From an uncultured Eubacteriales bacterium (GTDB lineage Bacteria; Bacillota; Clostridia; Christensenellales; Aristaeellaceae), in NCBI GenBank assembly GCA_902774025.1, contig CACYGY010000022.1, positions 1 through 43,719 of the forward strand: 43,719 nucleotides of DNA, read 5' to 3'. The position numbers and the translations under genes are program-made. The first letter of the stretch is position 1. Every line of letters starts with the position of its first letter. This document shows, in pieces, positions 34,210-41,153 of this stretch. A model generated the notes under the pieces. That model ran no database searches. It was given only the letters and a program-made list of their open reading frames with translations, and was not told the origin of the DNA.

Positions 34210-34238
34210 TTGCCAGAGACCTTTTCTCATGGTATAAT
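34210..34238 (+). promoter_or_regulatory. Strong sigma-A promoter, long leader
   Basis: TTGCCA (34210-34215), a 17-base spacer and a perfect TATAAT (34233-34238). The next credible gene starts at 34853, so the transcript would have a leader of about 610 bases, or it serves a small RNA. Confidence 0.7.
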
Positions 34239-34852
34239 GCCCTGACAGGATCCCGCCCTGAAATGACCTCTGCGGACTGCGACTGCTTGACTGGCGGGAG
34301 ACACGGGTCCGGCGTGGATGTCGGACGGGCGATGATGGAACCTCCGGTTTGAGGACGGAAAGCCGTGGTCATTCATGATTCACGGCGGAAGGCAGGCATA
34401 CCGGCGGGCTGCGGGGAAGTCTTCCCCGGTCACCGGGGAGTGGAAAGAACCGGCTTCAGGCAGAGGAAGGCTGCAGATCTGATCCTTTTTGAGGTGAGGA
34501 TCCTTTGCAGGGTCCGGCTCCTTCTTCATGGGACCGGATGCCCCGATGGTCCCGGCATCTGCCTGGTCCGGCCTTTGGGAATCGGGTATGGCCCTGCCTT
34601 GCGGAACCGGGACAGGCGGGCGGATTCATGCCGGCACGGGTGCGCGGGCGAAATCAGAGACCGGAAGACATCCCGGGGAACCGGAGCATGAGGACCGTCC
34701 GGCAGGGTGATCGGGAAAAGTCCCGGTGCTGGCCCGAATCATGACGATGACAGAAAGGGTCCTGGATTGCGTCTCATCGGTCCGAACCGGTCACGGCTCT
34801 TCTGTCCGGGGCGGATGACATTCAGGATCATGAATAAAGGGGATCTGATCTG

Positions 34853-36379
34853 ATGTATAAGCGCAGCAGTCAGGGATGGTTGAAACATATTGATTTTATT
34901 CTGTGGGATTTGATCATCCTGCAAGTTTCCTATATTCTGGGTTATATGATCCGCCATGGATGGGGAATGTGGCCTTATCTCCGGCCGGAATACAGGTCGC
35001 TGGCGGTGATTATGGTGGCAGGGGATGTTCTGGTCTCCGTTGTCTTCAATACCATGCACAATGTGGTGAGAAGAGGATACGGAAAGGAACTGACCGCTTC
35101 CCTGAAACAATCGATTCTGGTTCTTGTGCTCATGTCCCTCTACCTTTTTTCCTCTCAGGCGGGGGATGCATACAGCCGTATTACCATCTATCTGACAGCC
35201 GGTTTTCATCTGCTGTTCGGGTTCGTTTTCCGTCTGCTGTGGAAACAGCTGATCCGGCGGCTGAACCGAAACAAGAGCAAAGCCTCCATGATTCTCGTCG
35301 CGGATGAGAATTCCGTGGAAAAAGTGGTCACAAAAGCCTTTGAACTGGACGGATTTGAGTACGCGGGCCTGATTCTCAGCAACCGGGACGCGGAAGGGGA
35401 AATCATCCACGGGCTGAAGGTTGTGGCAAACCTGTCCAACGCGGCGGATTATATCTGCCGGGGATGGGTGGATGAGGTGTTTGTCTATCCGGAGCACCTG
35501 ACGGATCTGAAGGAAGAGACCTACGATCTTGTGGAGGATTATATCGACGATTCGTACGGATCCCAGATGAAGACAAGAGGAGAAGAAAAGGCATCCGTGG
35601 GAAGACTCATCGCTCAGTGCCGTGAAATGGCCATGCCCGTGCATATCCGGCTGCCGATTTCCAGCGTGGGCGGCAAGAGTTTCATTGAGAAAGTCGGCGG
35701 ATATAATGTTCTGACCATTACGGCGAATTTTGCGGAGCCCTGGCAGCTGGCTGTGAAAAGGCTTATGGATATTCTGGGCGGGATCGTGGGCAGTATCTTT
35801 GCCCTCATCGTGATTGCTATTGTAGGTCCGAAAATCAAAAAGGAGAGCCCCGGACCGGTTCTGTTCAAACAGACGCGGATCGGGCTCAACGGCAAACGGT
35901 TCAAGTTCTACAAGATCCGTTCCATGTATCTGGACGCTGAGGAGCGGAAGAAGGAACTCATGGAACAGAACCGGGTGTCGGACGGGATGATGTTCAAGCT
36001 GGACTTTGATCCGAGAATCATCGGGAATAAAATCGTTGACGGAAAGCAGATCACGGGGATCGGCGAGAAGATCCGGAGCAGCAGTCTTGACGAGTTTCCT
36101 CAGTTTTTCAATGTGCTGAAAGGCGATATGTCCCTTGTGGGCACCCGGCCGCCCACGGAGGATGAATGGGAAAAATATCAGTATCACCACAGGGCACGGC
36201 TGGCCACAAAACCCGGGCTTACCGGCATGTGGCAGGTCAGCGGAAGAAGCAAGATCACAAACTTTGAAGAAGTGGTCAGACTCGACACGGAATATATCAA
36301 CAGCTGGAGCATCGGCCTGGATATCAAGATTCTGATGAAAACCGTGAAGTCCGTGCTGAAGCATGAAGGAGCCATGTGA
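34853..36379 (+). CDS. Polyprenyl-phosphate sugar-phosphate transferase
   Basis: A 508-residue initiating glycosyltransferase (WbaP/CpsE type) that moves a sugar phosphate from a nucleotide sugar to undecaprenyl phosphate at the inner face of the membrane, starting exopolysaccharide synthesis. Residues 1 to about 135 have four to five membrane segments; about 140-240 is a Rossmann-like CoA-binding-type domain; the catalytic domain follows, with KRLMDILGGIVGS, ESPGPVLFKQTRIGLNGKRF, FYKIRSMYLDAEERKKEL, SLDEFPQFFNVLKGDMSLVG and KPGLTGMWQVSGRS. ATG 34853 follows AAAGGGG at about 11 bases. The polytopic membrane protein gene starts 40 bases downstream. The sugar is not predictable. Confidence 0.92.
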   Translation: MYKRSSQGWLKHIDFILWDLIILQVSYILGYMIRHGWGMWPYLRPEYRSLAVIMVAGDVLVSVVFNTMHNVVRRGYGKELTASLKQSILVLVLMSLYLFSSQAGDAYSRITIYLTAGFHLLFGFVFRLLWKQLIRRLNRNKSKASMILVADENSVEKVVTKAFELDGFEYAGLILSNRDAEGEIIHGLKVVANLSNAADYICRGWVDEVFVYPEHLTDLKEETYDLVEDYIDDSYGSQMKTRGEEKASVGRLIAQCREMAMPVHIRLPISSVGGKSFIEKVGGYNVLTITANFAEPWQLAVKRLMDILGGIVGSIFALIVIAIVGPKIKKESPGPVLFKQTRIGLNGKRFKFYKIRSMYLDAEERKKELMEQNRVSDGMMFKLDFDPRIIGNKIVDGKQITGIGEKIRSSSLDEFPQFFNVLKGDMSLVGTRPPTEDEWEKYQYHHRARLATKPGLTGMWQVSGRSKITNFEEVVRLDTEYINSWSIGLDIKILMKTVKSVLKHEGAM

Positions 36380-36419
36380 GGAAGGGCCGGTTCCGGGTGG
36401 GAATCCGTGAGAAGGAGCG

Positions 36420-37454
36420 GTGAGGATGGCGGTTCTTAAGGTAATTCTGGGTCTTCTGCTCCTTGTGCTGCCGTTTTTTGTCGGCTCCGTTTTCATGAAG
36501 AAATCCGTTTCCGTGACCTATCTGTATGGTCAGATGCTGATGTGGGCAGTGTTTCAGATCCTGGCCCCTCCGGCGATCAACCTGCGCATGACCTTTTCGG
36601 TCCTTTTCTGGGTTTACTCCGGTGTGGTTTTGATTCTGGCGCTGCTTGGGGTGAGGAACCGATGGCGTGTGAGGTTTGAAAAACCGGAAATCTCCCTGTT
36701 CCACATTCTCGCTCTGGCTGTCATCGGCTATCAGATGGGGGTCTATATCTTCGGCATGCACCTGGATGAGGATGATGCCCGGTGGATTGCGGAAGCGAAT
36801 GACGCGCTGGTGAAGAACAGAATGCTGCTGCATAACCCTGCGACAGGGGAGTACATAGGCCGCTTTGTCGGTGAGATGGTGAAGGATGTGTTCTCTCCCT
36901 GGTCCATGTACCTTGCCTGGATGAGCAGAATGACAAGGATCAGGGCTGCCACCATGGCGCACACCGTATATGCGCCGGTTCTCCTCGGGCTTTGCTATCT
37001 TGCGTACAATGAAATGGGCAAATGCCTGTTCAAAGGGAAAGCGGAACGGGGTATTTTTCTTCTCATGGTCGCGGTGATCAATCTGTTCATGGGCGGGAAT
37101 GTATACACACAGAGTGTGTTTACGCTGACAAGAATCTGGCAGGGCAAGGCGGTTGTCGCTGCCGTGATGATCCCGTGGATTTTGACGGTGTTTTTGCGTA
37201 TTTCAGAGGAAGACAGTATTCAGAACTGGCTTTCTCTCATCATTGCGGGGATCAGCTGCTGCCTCTTCTCCGGCATGGGGATTGCCATAGGTTTTCTGAT
37301 GATTGCTGTTTACGGTCTGTATGCAGTCATTCGGGGCTGTGTGAAAAAGAGGAGCGAAGGCGGCCTGAAATCCATAAAGCGGATCGCACTGTGGGTCTGC
37401 AGCATGATGCCGAGTGTTGTATTCGGACTGGCTTATATGCAGATCAGGGGCTGA
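36420..37454 (+). CDS. Polytopic membrane protein, DUF6077-like
   Basis: A 344-residue protein with about nine hydrophobic segments. A soluble loop at about 110-165 contains GMHLDEDDARWIAEANDALV and NPATGEYIGRF, an acidic motif reminiscent of the first outer loop of membrane glycosyltransferases; it resembles proteins annotated DUF6077 in Clostridia polysaccharide loci. I recall that family as often longer, and this one ends in a hydrophobic stretch (VVFGLAYMQIRG), so it may be C-terminally truncated. GTG 36420 or ATG 36426 follow AGAAGGAG. It probably forms an operon with the sugar transferase upstream; the function is unproven. Confidence 0.65.
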   Translation: MRMAVLKVILGLLLLVLPFFVGSVFMKKSVSVTYLYGQMLMWAVFQILAPPAINLRMTFSVLFWVYSGVVLILALLGVRNRWRVRFEKPEISLFHILALAVIGYQMGVYIFGMHLDEDDARWIAEANDALVKNRMLLHNPATGEYIGRFVGEMVKDVFSPWSMYLAWMSRMTRIRAATMAHTVYAPVLLGLCYLAYNEMGKCLFKGKAERGIFLLMVAVINLFMGGNVYTQSVFTLTRIWQGKAVVAAVMIPWILTVFLRISEEDSIQNWLSLIIAGISCCLFSGMGIAIGFLMIAVYGLYAVIRGCVKKRSEGGLKSIKRIALWVCSMMPSVVFGLAYMQIRG

Positions 37455-37622
37455 AGGCAGGAGAGAAGAAAGCATCCCCGGAATGAAGGATTCTTCGCGC
37501 CTGCGCCCGGGGAGGAAAGTCAGCCTGATCCTGCCGTTTCGGTTCAGGAGCTCAGTCCCGGCAATGAATGTGGCCCACGGGAGACCGATCCGGCATGACG
37601 TCTGATTCCTGGCTGAAGTCTG

Positions 37623-37663
37623 ACGGGGAGCCTGTTTTGAGAAGACCGGGCTCCGCGTTTTTT
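37623..37663 (+). terminator. Terminator of the polysaccharide unit
   Basis: ACGGGGAGCC (37623-37632) pairs with GGCTCCGCGT (37649-37658) with one mismatch and a 16-base loop, followed by six T. It lies about 170 bases after the membrane protein gene. Confidence 0.65.
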
Positions 37664-37967
37664 ATGGGGATTTCTTCCGTCAGTCTGCAGGACGTGTCGG
37701 GACCGTTTCACGTGTGGCCGCATACGGGTCGCGTCATAAGCGCTGCTCCCGGTTTCCCGATCATCCCGGGATTTATGGGCAAAACTTCATAATCCCTGCC
37801 TCCTGTCCGCGGGTCTTTACCGCTCATCCATGGTAATTCCTGAATGCGCGATTGTGGGCTTTCCCCGGGACCTGAGCGTTTCTGGGCAGACCAGGCCATG
37901 GACGGGGGGAGCATATTCGGTTCAGTGGCGTGAGACCTCCCCGTGATATGATGCAGGAGGAAGCGAT

Positions 37968-38042
37968 ATGGAGCAGACGGAGGACATTTGTCCCGTGAAT
38001 CCACGGAAGTCCCGGAAGCGCGCTTTATGGGCGGCGCGTTGA
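37968..38042 (+). CDS. Possible 24-residue peptide ORF
   Basis: ATG 37968 is preceded by GCAGGAGG, a strong ribosome site, and by TATGAT (37947-37952) as a possible -10 box. The peptide is MEQTEDICPVNPRKSRKRAL plus four residues, cationic at its C-terminal half. The good initiation signals are notable, but the -35 box is poor and it may be the start of a decayed gene. Confidence 0.25.
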   Translation: MEQTEDICPVNPRKSRKRALWAAR

Positions 38043-38210
38043 AAGCGGAGCGTGATTCTGCTTCGAATCCCCGGAAAACCCTCACGGGAAGGTTCTCCGG
38101 ACAGCGGGGACGGTCGTTTCAGAGATGAGGGAGGCATTCGTGAAATGAAGATCACCCGGCCTGTTTCCGGCACGCTTTTTCAGCCGGCTGAATGAAAGGG
38201 GGACTGTCCC

Positions 38211-38969
38211 GTGAAGGACACTGTTTACCACATACCCGGCGCTCCGTATCTGGCGCTTGTAGCGGATCTGCACGGGGATGAAGGACAGGAAGTGATCCGC
38301 TCTCTGCGGTGCCACAGGCCGTCCCTGATCTGCATCCCGGGGGATCTGATCCGTGGCAGTTGTCCCGGAAAGGACGTTTCGCCCCTTGTTTCACAGCCCT
38401 CTGTCCTGCCTTTTCTGAAAAAGTGCGCCGATGTGGCGCCGACATTTCTGTCCATGGGAAACCATGAACAGGGGATGGACACGGAGGACCTGGAGGCCAT
38501 CGGAAAGACAGGTGTGACCATTCTTGACCAGTCTTTCACGGTCAGGGACGGTCTTGTGCTGGGCGGCCTCACCTCCGCCTGTGTTCTTGGTTACCGGAGA
38601 GCAAAAGAGGCATCAGATCTTCGTTATCCAAAGCTTTCCCCGGACACGCGGCTGATCCGCGTGCCGGAAACAGACTGGCTGGAAAGCTTTGCGGCTTCTC
38701 CCGGATACCATATCCTTCTTTCCCACCATCCCGAGTACTATCCCTCCATCTCGGGTTTTGCGGATCTGATTCTCTCAGGTCATGCCCACGGCGGCCAGTG
38801 GAGGTTCTTCGGACATGGTCTGTATGCGCCCGGGCAGGGCTTCTGGCCCAGGTATACCAGAGGCGTGTATGAGGGACGGATGGTTGTCTCAGCGGGAATA
38901 TCCAATCCGGAATGGTGTCCGCGCCTTTTCAATCCCACGGAGGTTGTGTACATCAATGAACCCGGATGA
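38211..38969 (+). CDS. Calcineurin-like metallophosphoesterase
   Basis: A 252-residue metallophosphoesterase of the YaeI/YkuE type. Metal-binding motifs are in order: ALVADLHGD (residues 15-23), CIPGDLIRG (about 41-49), LSMGNHEQG (about 79-87), LLSHHPEYY (about 168-176) and LSGHAHGGQWRFFG (about 186-199). Relatives hydrolyse phosphoesters such as UDP-sugar or lipid-linked substrates, but the activity cannot be read here. No signal peptide or N-terminal membrane anchor is present, unlike YkuE. GTG 38211 follows AAAGGGGG. It is a single gene. Confidence 0.88.
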   Translation: MKDTVYHIPGAPYLALVADLHGDEGQEVIRSLRCHRPSLICIPGDLIRGSCPGKDVSPLVSQPSVLPFLKKCADVAPTFLSMGNHEQGMDTEDLEAIGKTGVTILDQSFTVRDGLVLGGLTSACVLGYRRAKEASDLRYPKLSPDTRLIRVPETDWLESFAASPGYHILLSHHPEYYPSISGFADLILSGHAHGGQWRFFGHGLYAPGQGFWPRYTRGVYEGRMVVSAGISNPEWCPRLFNPTEVVYINEPG

Positions 38970-39117
38970 GACGGTATGGCAGGGTTTTCCGGGGAATCCC
39001 CGCTTTCCCGGATGGTCCTGAGGATGAATGGTGAAGAAACGGATAAGCCTACGGGCAGACGCGGCAGGGGCCGGATCGCCCATTTCCCGGCAGAACAATG
39101 TGCGCTGAGGGCTGCGC

Positions 39118-39148
39118 AAAAAAGCCCTGCGAGAAAACTCACAGAGCT
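39118..39148 (-). terminator. Terminator of the serine tRNA unit
   Basis: On the minus strand AGCTCTGTGAG (39138-39148) pairs with CTCGCAGGGCT (39123-39133) around TTTT, with two wobble pairs, followed by a run of six T. It starts eight bases after the CCA end of the tRNA-Ser(GCU) gene. Confidence 0.88.
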
Positions 39149-39155
39149 TTTGGTC

Positions 39156-39246
39156 TGGCGGAGAAGCCGGGATTTGAACCCGGGCGCCGGTTTCCCGGCC
39201 TACTCCCTTAGCAGGGGAGCCCCTTCGGCCACTTGGGTACTTCTCC
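39156..39246 (-). tRNA. tRNA-Ser(GCU)
   Basis: A 91-base gene with an encoded CCA end (39156-39158). The acceptor stem is GGAGAAG/CTTCTCC, the anticodon stem-loop is CTCCC-CTGCTAA-GGGAG with anticodon GCU at 39210-39212, the long class II variable arm is GCCGGGAAACCGGC, and the T arm is CCGGGTTCAAATCCCGG. It reads AGC and AGU codons. It is second in a two-tRNA transcript. Confidence 0.96.
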
Positions 39247-39272
39247 AGGCCCACTTGGGTACTTCTCCAGGC
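39229..39272. repeat. 22-bp tandem duplication of a tRNA 5' end
   Basis: Two perfect adjacent copies of a 22-bp unit beginning CCACTTGGGTACTTC (39229-39250 and 39251-39272). The first copy contains the first 18 bases of tRNA-Ser(GCU); the second repeats them just upstream of the mature 5' end, so the precursor carries a second GGAGAAGTACCCAAGTGG. Confidence 0.95.
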
Positions 39273-39287
39273 CGGTCTAAGAATGCA

Positions 39288-39373
39288 CGGAGAGAGAGGG
39301 ATTCGAACCCCCGGTGTCTTGCGACATCACTGGTTTTCAAGACCAGCGCCTTCAACCGCTCGGCCATCTCTCC
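39288..39373 (-). tRNA. tRNA-Ser(UGA)
   Basis: An 86-base gene without encoded CCA (TGC follows the discriminator G). The acceptor stem is GGAGAGA/TCTCTCC, the anticodon stem-loop is CTGGT-CTTGAAA-ACCAG with anticodon UGA, followed by a class II variable arm and T arm GGGGGTTCGAATCCCTC. It reads UCA-type codons. It is first in the two-tRNA transcript. Confidence 0.96.
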
Positions 39374-39392
39374 ATGGGAACCAGCAGGAAGG

Positions 39393-39422
39393 ATTCTATC
39401 ATATTCCGGACATGCCTGTCAA
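39393..39422 (-). promoter_or_regulatory. Sigma-A promoter of the serine tRNA unit
   Basis: On the minus strand a perfect TTGACA (39417-39422), an 18-base spacer and TAGAAT (39393-39398), about 20 bases upstream of tRNA-Ser(UGA). Confidence 0.85.
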
Positions 39423-39766
39423 GGGATGAAAAGAATCTCCGGAATCCACGCAAAACGGAAAACGGCTTTCAGGGCGCGGTGAGGGCAGAGTTTCATGCGG
39501 TGAATCCGCTTCCTGAAACTGGCGCATCGGTACGGGAGGTCGGGCGCGCGGGACCGAAACGCTGTGCGGTTTCCAACGTCTGCAACCCTGACCGCACTGC
39601 AGACGCAGGGCCTTCCGGGTTCCCTTTGTTCATGCGGGGGAAGGGCACCCGGAGGCGACGCGGGAAAGAGGCCGCACCGGTTGCCCCTCCTTCTCCGGGC
39701 ACAGGAGGGGCAGGGATCCGGTCATGGCCTTTTCGGGAGCACCCGGCACGGAATCCGGCAGATGTG
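39423..39766. other. Non-coding stretch with a long hairpin
   Basis: No gene is evident. TGCCCCTCCT (39682-39691) and AGGAGGGGCA (39703-39712) make a perfect 10-bp stem about 55 bases downstream of the GH140-like gene. It lacks a T run, so it could be an mRNA 3'-end stabiliser rather than a terminator. Confidence 0.5.
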
Positions 39767-41080
39767 TCATATGCCGAGGATACGCGATTCCGTATCCGCA
39801 GCGGTTTTTTTGTCCAGCAGCACCAGGACCATATCCTCCCTCCGGCTTTCCCTGTCCGCCGGGGGCTGGAACAGGCCGTCAGGCAGGGCGAAGGGACTAA
39901 GGCCGCCCATACGGGGGCTGTACCAGGCGGCTGTGGGGGAGAAGGGGAGGTCCTTCAGGGAAAGGCCGAAGGGTTTTCCGGTAAAGGAATAGACCAGGAG
40001 ACCCCGGGGGGTGAGGAAGCACAGGTTCCGGTCGTCTCCCTCGCCGCTGTCATCCAGGAGAAGTTCCTGGGCATTGCGGCCTTCTGTCCAGTCCATGGCC
40101 TCCAGAAGACGGCGCAGGTGGATCATCTGGAAGGAACCCGGGGCGTGCAGCGCCGTGTCCCACAGCTGACGCACGCCGAAATCCCCTCTGCCCTTTCCGG
40201 TCCAGAACTGCATGATGGCGTTATGCCCGTAGGTGAAGCCGGCGGCTCCCGCCAGGCAGGACCACCAGGCGTATCGCCTGACCTCACGGTCCGTCCAGTA
40301 GGGCTGGGTGCTGTCGTGAAGGCCGTGGGGGATTTCCTCATAGGAGGGTTCCCCGTCCAGAGTGGGCAGTTTGTCCCGCTCAAAGTCCCGGAAGACGTAG
40401 AGGTAGTTCTCCTCCCCCATCCATTCCTCCGAGGCTACCGCGTTGTCGTCCCAGGCGCCCAGGGTTCTCTGGGTTCTGTCCCGGTGGCCGGACTGGAACA
40501 TGTGGAAGTCCAGCCAGGGTTTTCCGCAGAACCACTGGGAGGAGGAGCAGCGGCCGAAGGGATGGAAGCCGATGAGCTGGCGGGTCTTTTCCCGCAGGGT
40601 ATTCCCCAGGGCGTCAAAGGTTTCCGGGGCGTCACTGCCCCTGACGTCGCCCCCCAGAAGCCAGAGGACGTTTTCGAAGGCACCCAGGCGCCGGGCCAGA
40701 AATTCCCCGTAGATCCGGGCGGAATCCGGATTCAGGGAGCCGTCCCGGGCAAAGGAGCCCCAGCAGGGAAGCAGGGCCATCACCAGGTTCAGCTCCCGGG
40801 CCTTCCGGACCGTCCGCTCCACCAGGTCCCAGTAGGGGGAGGCGGCATCGGGGCGGGAGAAATCGTTGTCCGTCAGGGGGCGGTCCCCCGCGGGGGAAGC
40901 GTAATCCCGAAAGTGAACCAGGGTGGTCTGGATCACGGTGAATCCCTTCAGGGCGCGGTTACGCAGATATACATGGATTTCCTCTTCCGTGAGTTTGCTG
41001 AAAAGCAGCCACGCGGTATCGCCCAGGTAAAAGAAGGGCTGACCGTCCTTCAGAAAATGCCGGTTATGAATGGTGAGCAT
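39767..41080 (-). CDS. GH140-like (DUF4038) glycoside hydrolase
   Basis: A 437-residue TIM-barrel enzyme of the DUF4038/GH140 group; the characterised GH140 is an apiosidase acting on rhamnogalacturonan II. Visible features: LKDGQPFFYLGDTAWLLF near the N-terminus (residues 9-26), VIQTTLVHF, WLLGGDVRGSD near 150, YEEIPHGLHDSTQPYWTDRE near 245 and the C-terminal domain with DLPFSPTAAWYSPRMG. No signal peptide, so it is cytosolic. ATG 41080 has AAGGAGG close upstream; the longer frame crosses the shared promoter region. It is divergent from the GH95 gene with 73 bases between. The fold group is confident; apiose specificity is inference. Confidence 0.8.
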   Translation of the reverse strand: MLTIHNRHFLKDGQPFFYLGDTAWLLFSKLTEEEIHVYLRNRALKGFTVIQTTLVHFRDYASPAGDRPLTDNDFSRPDAASPYWDLVERTVRKARELNLVMALLPCWGSFARDGSLNPDSARIYGEFLARRLGAFENVLWLLGGDVRGSDAPETFDALGNTLREKTRQLIGFHPFGRCSSSQWFCGKPWLDFHMFQSGHRDRTQRTLGAWDDNAVASEEWMGEENYLYVFRDFERDKLPTLDGEPSYEEIPHGLHDSTQPYWTDREVRRYAWWSCLAGAAGFTYGHNAIMQFWTGKGRGDFGVRQLWDTALHAPGSFQMIHLRRLLEAMDWTEGRNAQELLLDDSGEGDDRNLCFLTPRGLLVYSFTGKPFGLSLKDLPFSPTAAWYSPRMGGLSPFALPDGLFQPPADRESRREDMVLVLLDKKTAADTESRILGI

Positions 41081-41106
41081 AGGTCCTCCTTGAGGGTTGA
41101 TACGGA

Positions 41107-41112
41107 AGTATA
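41107..41112 (-). promoter_or_regulatory. -10 element in the GH140/GH95 divergent region
   Basis: TATACT on the minus strand 26 bases from the GH140-like start, with a weak -35 (TGTCCA at 17 bases). The opposite strand reads TATAAC at nearly the same place and could serve GH95. Shared regulation is likely in a 73-base region. Confidence 0.35.
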
Positions 41113-41153
41113 ACACACAGGACCGGGAATGGACAGATGACAGGAGGCAAAGC

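Larger units (their letters stand above)
33711..34852. other. 1.1-kb gene-free region with terminator and promoter
   Basis: Holds the terminator at 33974-34003 and a strong plus-strand promoter at 34210-34238. The following 615 bases up to the sugar-transferase gene carry no convincing ORF; a 29-codon frame at 34263-34352 lacks a ribosome site. Small inverted repeats (GCCGTG/CACGGC near 34363-34387, GATCC/GGATC near 34479-34503) could fold in an RNA leader. No known riboswitch was recognised. Confidence 0.45.
37455..38210. other. Gene-poor stretch after the polysaccharide genes
   Basis: Contains a terminator at 37623-37663 and a 24-codon ORF at 37968-38042. No remnants of further polysaccharide genes were recognised, so the locus is short or has been cut back. 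No repeats were seen. Confidence 0.4.

Noticed and set aside
39229..39272. Direct repeats as a CRISPR or attachment-site signal
   Set aside because: Only two adjacent units with no spacer, and no integrase or cas gene in the window; it is better described as a tandem duplication.
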